Positions 57,256 to 64,000 of a stretch of DNA of 64,000 nucleotides are shown piece by piece. The notes under the pieces are model-generated. The model saw only the letters and a program-made list of their open reading frames with translations. It made no database searches and was not told the DNA's origin. How positions within the stretch are numbered: position 1 is the first letter of the stretch; every line of letters starts with the position of its first letter. This DNA comes from Nocardia sputorum. GTDB taxonomy: Bacteria; Actinomycetota; Actinomycetes; Mycobacteriales; Mycobacteriaceae. A program made the translations under genes and the position numbers. The stretch spans positions 124,001 through 188,000 of the forward strand of contig NZ_AP026978.1 in the NCBI RefSeq assembly GCF_027924405.1, given 5' to 3'.

Positions 57256-57837
57256 GTGTCAAGGCCAACGCCCCGCAAACCGCGCGCGGACGCCGCGCTC
57301 AACCGCGCCCGCATCGTGGCCGTGGCCCGCACGCTGTTCGCCGAGCGCGGCGGCGCGGTGCAGCTGCCCGAGATCGCCCGCGCCGCAGGCGTCGGAATCG
57401 GCACGGTCTACCGCCATTTCCCCACCCATGCCGATCTCATCGAAGCCGCGGCCGAGCAGCGCTTCGCCGAGATCGAGGAGTTCGCCCGCACCGAATGCCT
57501 GCGGGCCGAGCCCGGGCAGGGGCTCGCCCGCTACCTGCGTCATGTCGGCGCGGTGCTGGCGGCCGACCGGGGCCTGTCGGCGGCGATCGAGGCGGCTCGG
57601 GAGTCGGCGGGCAGTGCGCCGCGGGGCGAATCCCGAAGCAGGCTCGAGAAGGTGATCGGCGAACTGGTCGAGCGGGACCGGGACGCAGGGACCGTGCGCG
57701 ACGACTGCACGGTGACCGATGTGTACATGATCGTCGGCGCGGTGTCCGCGACGATCGGCAGCGGCAGCGGTGATTGGCGCCGGCTCGTGGAGATCGTTCT
57801 CGACGGCCTGCGTCCCGGCGGACGCTCGGACGCGTGA
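57256..57837 (+). CDS. TetR-family transcriptional regulator
   Basis: A 193-residue regulator. The N-terminal HTH is RIVAVARTLFAERGGAVQLPEIARAAGVGIGTVYRHFPTHADLIEAAAEQRF. The C-terminal part resembles the SbtR-like TetR group (LARYLRHVGAVLAADRGL). It is likely to repress the divergent cupin gene and itself through the palindrome. Convergent with the FAD oxidoreductase gene, one base apart. Confidence 0.9.
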   Translation: MSRPTPRKPRADAALNRARIVAVARTLFAERGGAVQLPEIARAAGVGIGTVYRHFPTHADLIEAAAEQRFAEIEEFARTECLRAEPGQGLARYLRHVGAVLAADRGLSAAIEAARESAGSAPRGESRSRLEKVIGELVERDRDAGTVRDDCTVTDVYMIVGAVSATIGSGSGDWRRLVEIVLDGLRPGGRSDA

Positions 57838-57838
57838 G

Positions 57839-59236
57839 TCAGCCCGGGGCTATGTTGGCGTTGCGGTGGAAGACGTTGCCCGGATCGTAGTCGGCCTTGA
57901 TGTGGGCCAGTTTCGCGTATTTGGCGCTTCCGTAGGATTCGCGGACCCGGTCGTAATTCGGGTCCGCCATGAAGTTCACGTACCCGCCGCGATTGGAAGC
58001 CATCGGGCGCAGCGCTTCCCACGTGGTGCGCACCCATTCCCGGTCGCGGGCGAGCGTCTCGGCGTCGGGAGTGATCGCGGTGATGTTGCACCCGTAATGC
58101 GGGGTGCGCGCGCCGCCGAATGCCGTGTCGTCCTCGCCGACGGTGGTGAACGCGCCGCTGAGCGGGAAGATCGGCATGAACGACAGCGGCGCGGTCTTCG
58201 CCGCGGCGTGCGCGGTGAGCACGGCGATGACGTCGTTGGAGAAGTCGTCCAGATCGAGCCCCTTCTCGTAGCCGCGCATGCCCCAGGGCGCCGCGGCGTC
58301 GAGCATCCGTTGCAATCCGGCGTACGGGATCGGGCTGAGGAACTCGAACAGCGGCGGGAGCGCGTTCCGGATCGGCGCTACCGCGGCGGCGTGTTCCTCG
58401 GCCGTGCCGAAACCGGCGACGATCAAGGCGTGGCCCGCTCGGCCGTGGTACCGCTCCGGAACGAACGGCGCGGGCGGCGCGGTCATCGCCAGCGCTATCA
58501 ACGCTCCCGATCGGCGCGGCAGGGTGGGAAGGAACTCCCGGATCAAGCGCAGGGCGTCGGTCCCGTCCGGCATGTCCCAGAAGAACAGGCCGAGGTGCAC
58601 TTCCGGCCCCACGTGATGCAGGCGGTACTCGAATTCGGTGACCACACCGAAGTTTCCGCCGCCCCCGCGCAACGCCCAGAACAGGTCCGCGTGCTCGGTC
58701 TCGCAGGCCCGCACCACCTGGCCGTCGGCGAGCACCACCTGCGCCGAGACGAGATTGTCGACAGCCAGCCCGGCCATGCGGGTCAGCCAGCCCATGCCGC
58801 CGCCGAGGGTGAGGCCGCCGACGCCGGTGTCACTGATCACACCGCCGGTCACCGCCAGACCGTGGGCCTGGGTCGCGGCGTCCATGTCCGCCATCGTCGC
58901 GCCGCCGCCGACCCGGGCGCGCTCGGTCCCCGGATCCACCACGACGCCCGTCAGCGCGCTGAGGTTGATCATCAGGCCACCCTCGCCCACCGCGGTCCCG
59001 CTGTAGGAGTGGCCGCCGCCGCGCACGGATATCTCCAGCCCGCGCTCCCTGCCGAAGGCCAACGCCGCGGCCACGTCACGAGACGACAGGCACTGGGCTA
59101 TCACGGCGGGCCGCCGGTCGATGTCGGCGTTCCAGATGGCGCGGGCGCGGTCGTACCCGGCGTCCGTGGGGCCGAACACCGGCCCGTCCATGGTGGACCG
59201 TAGAACCTGGAGATCGGAATTCACTGTTTGCGTCAT
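57839..59236 (-). CDS. FAD-linked (berberine bridge enzyme-like) oxidoreductase
   Basis: A 465-residue vanillyl-alcohol-oxidase/BBE-fold flavoenzyme. ISVRGGGHSYSGTAVGEGG contains the His that usually carries covalent FAD. GGVISDTGVGGLTLGGGMGWLTRMAGLAVDN lacks the second (cysteinyl) FAD link of bicovalent relatives. The C-terminal BBE domain reads GGYVNFMADPNYDRVRESYGSAKYAKLAHIKADYDPGNVFHRNANI. The ATG giving MTQTVNSDLQ has GGGAGGA upstream. Substrate unknown; sugars, alkaloids or polyketides are all possible. Confidence 0.9.
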   Translation of the reverse strand: MTQTVNSDLQVLRSTMDGPVFGPTDAGYDRARAIWNADIDRRPAVIAQCLSSRDVAAALAFGRERGLEISVRGGGHSYSGTAVGEGGLMINLSALTGVVVDPGTERARVGGGATMADMDAATQAHGLAVTGGVISDTGVGGLTLGGGMGWLTRMAGLAVDNLVSAQVVLADGQVVRACETEHADLFWALRGGGGNFGVVTEFEYRLHHVGPEVHLGLFFWDMPDGTDALRLIREFLPTLPRRSGALIALAMTAPPAPFVPERYHGRAGHALIVAGFGTAEEHAAAVAPIRNALPPLFEFLSPIPYAGLQRMLDAAAPWGMRGYEKGLDLDDFSNDVIAVLTAHAAAKTAPLSFMPIFPLSGAFTTVGEDDTAFGGARTPHYGCNITAITPDAETLARDREWVRTTWEALRPMASNRGGYVNFMADPNYDRVRESYGSAKYAKLAHIKADYDPGNVFHRNANIAPG

Positions 59237-59454
59237 GGCATCCTCCCGGATGGTGGCCCCGACGACTTGTTGGGCGGCGAGTCGGCATCTCGACTCGCTA
59301 CGGCACCGATCCCGACCTTGCGGTGCCACTCGAAAACGCATCCCCCGACCATGCGCGTGTGGCGCTTGTCACATCTTAGTTGATCATGTCCAGGCCCGAC
59401 AGCCTCCTAGACAGGGCGCATCGTCGGAAGGCCCGGCGCGCCGCCGCTCAGGAC

Positions 59455-60510
59455 TCAGGCGGGCTGCGTCGCCGGACGGTGCGCGGCGCCGAACAGCTGG
59501 GCGTCGCCGTGGGCGCGCTTGAAGAACAGATGCGCGTCGTGTTCCCAGGTGATCGCGATGCCGCCATGCAACTGGACGGTCTCGGCCGCGATGGCGGAGA
59601 GCGCCTCCGAGCAGTGCACCCGAGCGACCCAGACGTCCTCGGCGGCCGACGGGCTGTGCGCCGCCACCGCCGCGGTGGCTGCGACGGACGCGGAGCGGGC
59701 CGATTCCAGCAGCACGTACATGTCGGCCATGCGGTGCTTGAGCGCCTGGAAGCTGCCGATCACCCGGCCGAACTGCACGCGGGACTTGGCGTAGTCCACC
59801 GTCATCTCGAGGCAGCGGTCGGCGGCTCCCACCTGCTCGGCGGCCAGCGCGGCCCAGGCGATCTCCCGCAGCCGGGCGACGGTCGCCGCCGGATCGCCCG
59901 AGCCGAGCCGTCGCGCGGGCGCCTCGGCGAAGGCGACCTCGGCCAGCTTGCGCGTGGGGTCCATGGTGGGCGCGGACCGCCGGGTGACGCCCGCCGCGGT
60001 GGGCTCGATCTCGAACAGGCCGGTAGCGGTGACGACGACGAGAGTGTCCGCCGACATCCCGTCGAGCACGTAATGCGCCGTCCCGGTCAGCGCGCCGTCC
60101 GTCTCGCATACGCCCGGATCGTCCCAGCCGCGCTCGCTCGCCCAGCAGACCGCGATCGTCCGCGTGCCCTCCGCCACCTCGGGCAGCAGCCGCCCGCAGG
60201 CTTCGGTGTCGCCCGACAGCAGGACGGCCTGCGCACCCAAGACGGCCGAACCGAGCATCGGCACCCCGGCGAGCGTGCGGCCCAATTCGCCCACCACCAG
60301 CAGGGATTCGACCAGACTCGCGCCGAAGCCGCCGTACTCCTCGGGAATCGCGAGCGCGGCGACGCCGATCTGCTCGCACAGCAGCCGCCACAGGGCCGGG
60401 TCGTAGCCGAGTTCGGTGTCCATCGCGGCACGCACCGCCGCGGACCCCGCGTGCTTGGTCAGCAGCGCCCGCACCGAGGCGAGGAACTCTTGGTGTTCGG
60501 CGGTGCTCAT
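59455..60510 (-). CDS. fadE33: Acyl-CoA dehydrogenase FadE33-like
   Basis: A 351-residue ACAD-fold protein, third dehydrogenase of a fadE31-fadE32-fadE33 array as in M. tuberculosis (Rv3562-Rv3564). There the small subunits pair in heterotetramers linked to steroid C/D-ring catabolism. Visible features are VDYAKSRVQFGRVIGSFQALKHRMADMYVLLESA and ETVQLHGGIAITWEHDAHLFFKRAH. The ATG follows AAAGGA and overlaps the stop of the repeat-built ORF (ATGA). Identity as FadE33 is by order and general similarity. Confidence 0.85.
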   Translation of the reverse strand: MSTAEHQEFLASVRALLTKHAGSAAVRAAMDTELGYDPALWRLLCEQIGVAALAIPEEYGGFGASLVESLLVVGELGRTLAGVPMLGSAVLGAQAVLLSGDTEACGRLLPEVAEGTRTIAVCWASERGWDDPGVCETDGALTGTAHYVLDGMSADTLVVVTATGLFEIEPTAAGVTRRSAPTMDPTRKLAEVAFAEAPARRLGSGDPAATVARLREIAWAALAAEQVGAADRCLEMTVDYAKSRVQFGRVIGSFQALKHRMADMYVLLESARSASVAATAAVAAHSPSAAEDVWVARVHCSEALSAIAAETVQLHGGIAITWEHDAHLFFKRAHGDAQLFGAAHRPATQPA

Positions 60511-60716
60511 CGGTGTCCTTTCGTGGTGGTGACGCTGCGCTGCCTCCTCCGGGCCTGACCGCTCATGCTGGGTTTGTTTTTCGCATGAGCGGGGCCCTGC
60601 GGGGTGACGCTGCGCTGCCTCCTCCGGGCCTGACCGCTCATGCTGGGTTTGTTGTGCGCATGTGCGGGGCCCTGCGTGGTGACGCTGCGCTGCCTCCTCC
60701 GGGCCTGACCGCTCAT
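60507..60716 (-). CDS. Repeat-built 69-codon basic ORF coupled between fadE32 and fadE33
   Basis: A small ORF of 69 codons read on the operon strand. Its ATG overlaps the fadE32 stop (ATGA) and its stop overlaps the fadE33 start (ATGA). It consists of two 25-residue repeats and a 19-residue partial one, each starting MSGQARRRQRSVT and the full copies ending NKPS, so it is very Arg-rich. The 75-bp DNA unit keeps the frame. I know no matching protein family. It could be a real small protein, or a duplicated spacer whose frame preserves translational coupling. Composition is skewed compared with the neighbours. Confidence 0.4.
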   Translation of the reverse strand: MSGQARRRQRSVTTQGPAHAHNKPSMSGQARRRQRSVTPQGPAHAKNKPSMSGQARRRQRSVTTTKGHR

Positions 60717-60718
60717 GC
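60528..60718. repeat. 75-bp tandem repeat, 2.5 copies
   Basis: Copies start at 60528, 60603 and 60678; the third is partial and runs into the fadE32 stop codon. The unit begins GGTGACGCTGCGCTGCCTCC on the plus strand. Within the first copy, CCGCTCATGC and GCATGAGCGG form perfect 10-bp inverted arms, so each full copy can fold into a hairpin (one mismatch in the second). Copies differ by only a few bases, which implies recent duplication or homogenisation. Confidence 0.9.
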
Positions 60719-61744
60719 GAGGCCCCGCGTGGCGCGATCGGAGTCGGTGTCCGCCCGCAGCGCCCGTGCGATCCGGGCGCGGTGCAGATCCGGTGTGCCC
60801 CATGCCGAACGCAACGCGGTCACCTTGGTCAACCACAGTGACAGGTCGTACTCGGCGGTGTAGCCGATCGCGCCGTGCACCTGCAGCGCCGCGCGGGCGG
60901 CGCGGTAGGCGGCGTCGCCGCAGGCGATCACGGCGGCCGAGACGTCGCGGCCGCGGGTGGTTTCGGTCATCGTCAGCGCGGCCCGGAAGAGCAGCGGCTC
61001 GGCCAGATCCAGCGCGATGAGCACGTCGGCGAGCTTCTGCTTCACGGCCTGGAACTCGCCGATCGGCTTGCCGAACTGCTTGCGCTGCTTGGCGTACTCG
61101 GTGGACGCGTGCAGCAGGGCTTTGCCCGCGCCGAGCAGCTGGGCCGCGCAGGCCAGCGCGCCGGTGTCGAAACCGGCGGCCGCTGCCACGCGAGCCCCGT
61201 CGCCCTCCGCGACGGTCTCGGCCGCGGCGACGGTGAACAGGCGGCGGGCGGGATCGACCGAGCGCACCAGACCGGTGCGATGCCCGGTGGACAGTTGATG
61301 CTCCCCGGCCAGCAGGACCACCTCGGCGGTGTCGGCGTCCAGCGCGACACCGCCGGGCCCGTCTGACGCGAACGCGACGGTGCCCAGCGCCGCGCCCTCC
61401 ACGAAGCCCGGCAGCCAGCGCGCGGCCGGTTCCTGGTCCGGAAGCGCTTGGAGCAGTGCCGGAATCGCCGCGGCGGTTTCCACCAGCGGGCCGGGCACGG
61501 CCGCCCGGCCGATCTCCTGGAACGCCACGACCAGGTCGATCGGTTCGGCGCCGATGCCGCCGTGCTCCTCCGCGACGGCCAGACCCAGCACACCGGCCTC
61601 GGCCAGTTGCCGGATCAGCGCGCGACCGGGACCGCTGTCGCCGGACGCCCACGCGCGCACGGCGGCGGGCGCGCGGCCCGCCTCCAGCAGTTTGCGCAGG
61701 CTGACGCCGAAATCGAGTTGTTCGGGGCTGAGCGCGAATCTCAT
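60713..61744 (-). CDS. fadE32: Acyl-CoA dehydrogenase FadE32-like
   Basis: A 343-residue ACAD, starting MRFALSPEQLDFGVSLRKLLEAG as recalled for M. tuberculosis FadE32 (Rv3563). AEEHGGIGAEPIDLVVAFQEIG, TEYAKQRKQFGKPIGEFQAVKQKLADVLIALDLAE and QVHGAIGYTAEYDLSLWLTKV are the ACAD signatures. In mycobacteria it is a heteromer subunit in steroid ring C/D degradation. The ATG overlaps the fadE31 stop (ATGA). The stop codon lies inside the 75-bp repeat. Confidence 0.88.
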   Translation of the reverse strand: MRFALSPEQLDFGVSLRKLLEAGRAPAAVRAWASGDSGPGRALIRQLAEAGVLGLAVAEEHGGIGAEPIDLVVAFQEIGRAAVPGPLVETAAAIPALLQALPDQEPAARWLPGFVEGAALGTVAFASDGPGGVALDADTAEVVLLAGEHQLSTGHRTGLVRSVDPARRLFTVAAAETVAEGDGARVAAAAGFDTGALACAAQLLGAGKALLHASTEYAKQRKQFGKPIGEFQAVKQKLADVLIALDLAEPLLFRAALTMTETTRGRDVSAAVIACGDAAYRAARAALQVHGAIGYTAEYDLSLWLTKVTALRSAWGTPDLHRARIARALRADTDSDRATRGLA

Positions 61745-62883
61745 CGGCTGCTTCCTCTCGGTAGTCCGAGCAGCCGCTCGGCGATGATGTTGCGCTGGAT
61801 CTCGTTGGTGCCCGCGTAGATCGGGCCGGACAGCGCGAACAGGTATCCGTCGGTCCACGGCCCCGAACGCTCCGCCGCCGCACCGAGCACCTCGAGCGCG
61901 GTCTCGTGCATCGCGATGTCGAGCTCGGACCAGAACACCTTGGTGATCGATGATTCCGCGCCCAGCTTGCCGCCTTCGTTGAGCCGGGTCACCGTGCCGA
62001 ACGTGTGCAGCCGGTAGGCCTCGCTGCCGATCCAGGCGTCCACCACCGCGTCGCGCTGCGCGGTGTTGTCCTCGCCGCCGGTCTCGCGCCACAGGTCGAT
62101 CAGCCGCTGCGCGGTGGCGCTGAACCGGCCGGGGCTGCGCAGGGAGAGGCCGCGTTCGTTGCTGGAGGTGCTCATCGCCACGCGCCAGCCCTCGCCGGGC
62201 GCGCCGATCACGTCGCGGTCGGGCACGAACACGTCGTCGAGGAAGATCTCCGCGAAGCCGGGTTCGCCGTCCAGCTGCGGGATCGGGCGCACCGAGACCC
62301 CGTCGGCGGTCAGCGGGAACATGACGTAGGTGAGGCCCTTGTGCCGCTCGGCCTCGGGGTCGCTACGGAACAGCCCGAATGCCCAGTCGGCGAAGGCGGC
62401 GCGCGAACTCCACGTCTTCTGGCCGCTCAGCAGCCAGCCTCCGCTGGTGCGCCGGGCGGTCGAGCGGATACCGGCCAAGTCGCTGCCCGCTTCGGGCTCC
62501 GACCACGCCTGCGCCCAGATGTCGTCGCCGCGCGCCATCCGCGGCATGATCCGCTCCAGCTGTTCCGGCGTGCCGTGTTCGAAAAGCGTCGGCGCCAGCA
62601 GGAAGATGCCGTTCTGGCTGACCCGCCCCGGCGCGCCCGCCGCGTAGTACTCCTGCTCGAACAGCACCCACTCCAGCAGCGAGGCGTTGCGCCCGCCGAA
62701 TTCCTCCGGCCAGGCCACCACCGAGAGCCGGGCGTCGGCGAGGGTGCGCTCCCATGCGCGGTGCGCCTCGAATCCCGCTTTGGTGTCCATGGAGGGCAGC
62801 GGCTTCGCGGGTTTGTTCGCGGCCAGGAATTCGCGGACCTCCCGCTGGAATTCCTGGGTCGCCTGGTCGAGATCCAGATCCAC
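61741..62883 (-). CDS. fadE31: Acyl-CoA dehydrogenase FadE31-like
   Basis: A 380-residue full-length ACAD subunit. The N-terminus VDLDLDQATQEFQREVREFLAANKP, WAQAWSEPEAGSDLAGIRSTAR, GQKTWSSRAAFADWAFGLFRSDPEAERHKGLTYVMF, and the C-terminal GPIYAGTNEIQRNIIAERLLGLPR run parallel to M. tuberculosis FadE31 (Rv3562). The GTG start shares a base with the upstream crotonase stop (TAGTG). Likely partner of FadE32/FadE33 in late steroid-ring catabolism. Confidence 0.92.
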   Translation of the reverse strand: MDLDLDQATQEFQREVREFLAANKPAKPLPSMDTKAGFEAHRAWERTLADARLSVVAWPEEFGGRNASLLEWVLFEQEYYAAGAPGRVSQNGIFLLAPTLFEHGTPEQLERIMPRMARGDDIWAQAWSEPEAGSDLAGIRSTARRTSGGWLLSGQKTWSSRAAFADWAFGLFRSDPEAERHKGLTYVMFPLTADGVSVRPIPQLDGEPGFAEIFLDDVFVPDRDVIGAPGEGWRVAMSTSSNERGLSLRSPGRFSATAQRLIDLWRETGGEDNTAQRDAVVDAWIGSEAYRLHTFGTVTRLNEGGKLGAESSITKVFWSELDIAMHETALEVLGAAAERSGPWTDGYLFALSGPIYAGTNEIQRNIIAERLLGLPRGSSR

Positions 62884-63788
62884 TAGGTTGTTCCGTTCTG
62901 TTCTGCGGTGCTCGCGGAGGCCTTCATCGACTTGGCGTTCATGCCGCCCAGCGAGTCGGCGCCGACCTCGGCGTTGTGCGCGTGGGCGAAGTGGTGCAGG
63001 CCGAACACCGAGTCCATGCCCGACCGCATGCCCATCAGGTCCTCGGCCTGGTTGACCGCCTTCTTGGTCAGCGCGAGGCCGAATTGCGGCATGGCGGCGA
63101 TCTTCTCGGCCAGCGCCAAGGTCTCGGCCTCCAAGTCGGCGCGGGGGACCACCCGGTTGACCATGCCCCACTCCTTGGCCTGCGCCGCGCCGAACCGGTC
63201 GCCGGTGAACAGGAACTCCTTCGCCGCGCGCGGACCCATCACCCACGGGTGGGCGAAGTACTCGACGCCCGGGATGCCCATGCGCACCACGGGATCGGAG
63301 AAGAACGCGTCGTCGGAGGCGATGATCAGATCGCACACCCAGGCCAGCATGAGCCCGCCGGCGATGCAGGCGCCCTGCACCATCGCGATGGTCGGCTTGG
63401 GAATCTCCCGCCAGCGCCTGCACATGCCGAGGTAGACCTCGAGCTCGCGGGCGAAGCGCTGATCGCCGCCCGCCCGGTCCACGTGGTCCCACCACAGCGC
63501 GGCCTTGTTCGGGTACCGCACGTGGTGATCGCGACCGGGCGTGCCGATGTCGTGCCCGGCGCTGAAGTGTTTCCCGTTGCCGGCCAGCACGATCACCCCG
63601 ACCTCCGGATCCTCCACGGCGCGCTCGAAGGCGGCGTCGAGGGCGTAGGTCATCACCGAGTTCTGCGCGTTGCGGTAATCCGGCCGGTTCAGCGTGACGA
63701 TCGCGACGCGACCACGCCGCTCGTAGGTGACGACCTCACCCTCGTCCGGGATCGCCGGACCCTGGTCCGGGGTTGCCGGTTCCGACAT
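62883..63788 (-). CDS. Enoyl-CoA hydratase (crotonase) in the fadD-fadE31-33 operon
   Basis: A 301-residue crotonase. VIVLAGNGKHFSAGHDIGTPGRDH is the first oxyanion-hole region, with AGHD. MVQGACIAGGLMLAWVCDLIIASDDAFFSDPVVRMGIPGVEYFAHPW is the second; Glu in PGVEYF may be catalytic. An acidic N-terminal extension and a C-terminal tail make it longer than typical hydratases. In the M. tuberculosis order fadD3 is next to fadE31, so this gene is an addition. Its start overlaps the upstream fadD stop codon (TAATG). Confidence 0.88.
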   Translation of the reverse strand: MSEPATPDQGPAIPDEGEVVTYERRGRVAIVTLNRPDYRNAQNSVMTYALDAAFERAVEDPEVGVIVLAGNGKHFSAGHDIGTPGRDHHVRYPNKAALWWDHVDRAGGDQRFARELEVYLGMCRRWREIPKPTIAMVQGACIAGGLMLAWVCDLIIASDDAFFSDPVVRMGIPGVEYFAHPWVMGPRAAKEFLFTGDRFGAAQAKEWGMVNRVVPRADLEAETLALAEKIAAMPQFGLALTKKAVNQAEDLMGMRSGMDSVFGLHHFAHAHNAEVGADSLGGMNAKSMKASASTAEQNGTT

Positions 63789-64000
63789 TACGACTTCTCC
63801 TCACGTAGTTGACGCTTGAGCACTTTCCCGGCGGCGCTGTAGGGCAGCTGGTCGCGGAATTCGACGAACCGCGGCACCTTGAAATTGGCCAGCACGGTGG
63901 CGGCGTGCGCGCGCACCTGGTCCTCGGTGAGCGCGGCGTCGGGTTTGCGCACCACGTACGCCTTGCCCACCTCGCCCATCCTGGTGTCCGGGACGCCGAT
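63788..64000 (-). CDS. Acyl-CoA synthetase, C-terminal part (FadD3-like by context)
   Basis: The last 70 residues of an adenylate-forming acyl-CoA synthetase, cut by the window end. IGVPDTRMGEVGKAYVVRKPDAALTEDQV, NFKVPRFVEFRDQLPYSAAGKVLKRQLRE is the usual C-terminal lid with the catalytic Lys in AAGKVLK. The position before fadE31-33 suggests FadD3, which activates the HIP propionate; the fragment is too short to prove it. First visible gene of the operon. Confidence 0.85.
   Translation of the reverse strand: MGVPDTRMGEVGKAYVVRKPDAALTEDQVRAHAATVLANFKVPRFVEFRDQLPYSAAGKVLKRQLREEKS

Noticed and set aside
60528..60718. Short tandem repeats as a CRISPR array
   Set aside because: Copies are adjacent 75-bp units without unique spacers, and no cas genes are present.
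60717..61883. Extension of the repeat-built ORF upstream through fadE32
   Set aside because: Upstream of the ATG the frame is only a shadow of fadE32; the coupled ATG at 60716 is the sensible start.

Overview
The window is high-GC actinobacterial DNA from the order Corynebacteriales. Nocardia is the most likely genus and Rhodococcus is possible. Two things point there. The left end (lpqE, carD, ispD, ispF, cysS, rlmB) has the gene order of the Mycobacterium tuberculosis carD locus. Much of the rest is a KstR-type cholesterol/steroid catabolic gene set whose closest recognisable relatives are the M. tuberculosis Rv3526-Rv3574 genes. Names below rest on remembered family similarity and visible motifs; no database search was run.

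Layout. (1) 1-5.4 kb: housekeeping block (partial lpqE lipoprotein, carD, MEP-pathway ispD/ispF, cysS, rlmB, a small membrane protein). (2) 5.4-9.2 kb: enoyl-CoA hydratase, acyl-CoA dehydrogenase, and a WYL regulator divergent from a RidA protein. (3) 9.4-12.7 kb: a zinc ABC transporter (znuABC) with a Zur-like box; its ATPase has a 200-residue low-complexity tail. (4) 12.8-15.4 kb: trehalose-phosphatase fused to a GH15 glycosidase. (5) 15.6-23.3 kb: kstR, divergent from fadE34-fadE28-fadE29-chsH2-chsH1-ltp2, the side-chain module, with a perfect KstR box between them. (6) 23.4-32.8 kb: Nudix hydrolase, TetR/AFG1-like ATPase pair, a MoxR-DUF58-DUF4129 membrane operon, PucR regulator, CBS-BON protein, and a DksA/TraR-like zinc finger protein. 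(7) 33-40.3 kb: chsH3 and kstD, divergent from a second KstD-like flavoprotein with hsaE-hsaG-hsaF. (8) 40.4-45.1 kb: baeRF-like protein, YdeI-like/ATP-grasp pair, 3-hydroxyacyl-CoA dehydrogenase, VapBC toxin-antitoxin. (9) 45.2-50.4 kb: hsaADCB, divergent from kshA and a small Cys-containing protein, with two KstR-like boxes between. (10) 50.6-59.3 kb: assorted metabolic and regulatory genes with their operators. (11) 59.4-64 kb: fadD (partial), a crotonase, fadE31, fadE32, a small repeat-built ORF, and fadE33.

Together the steroid genes cover loss of the last side-chain carbons (FadE34, FadE28/29, ChsH1/H2, Ltp2), ring opening (KstD, KshA), aromatic ring-A/B cleavage (HsaA-HsaD with reductase HsaB), metabolism of the released dienoate (HsaE, HsaG, HsaF), and part of C/D-ring breakdown (FadD and FadE31-33). 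KshB, Cyp125 and IpdAB are not in the window.

The most unusual item is a 75-bp tandem repeat between fadE32 and fadE33. Read on the coding strand it forms a 69-codon, arginine-rich ORF that joins both neighbours through ATGA overlaps. Other items worth a second look are the TPP-GH15 fusion, the small Cys protein coupled to kshA, the ZnuC tail, and the paired KstD-like flavoproteins.
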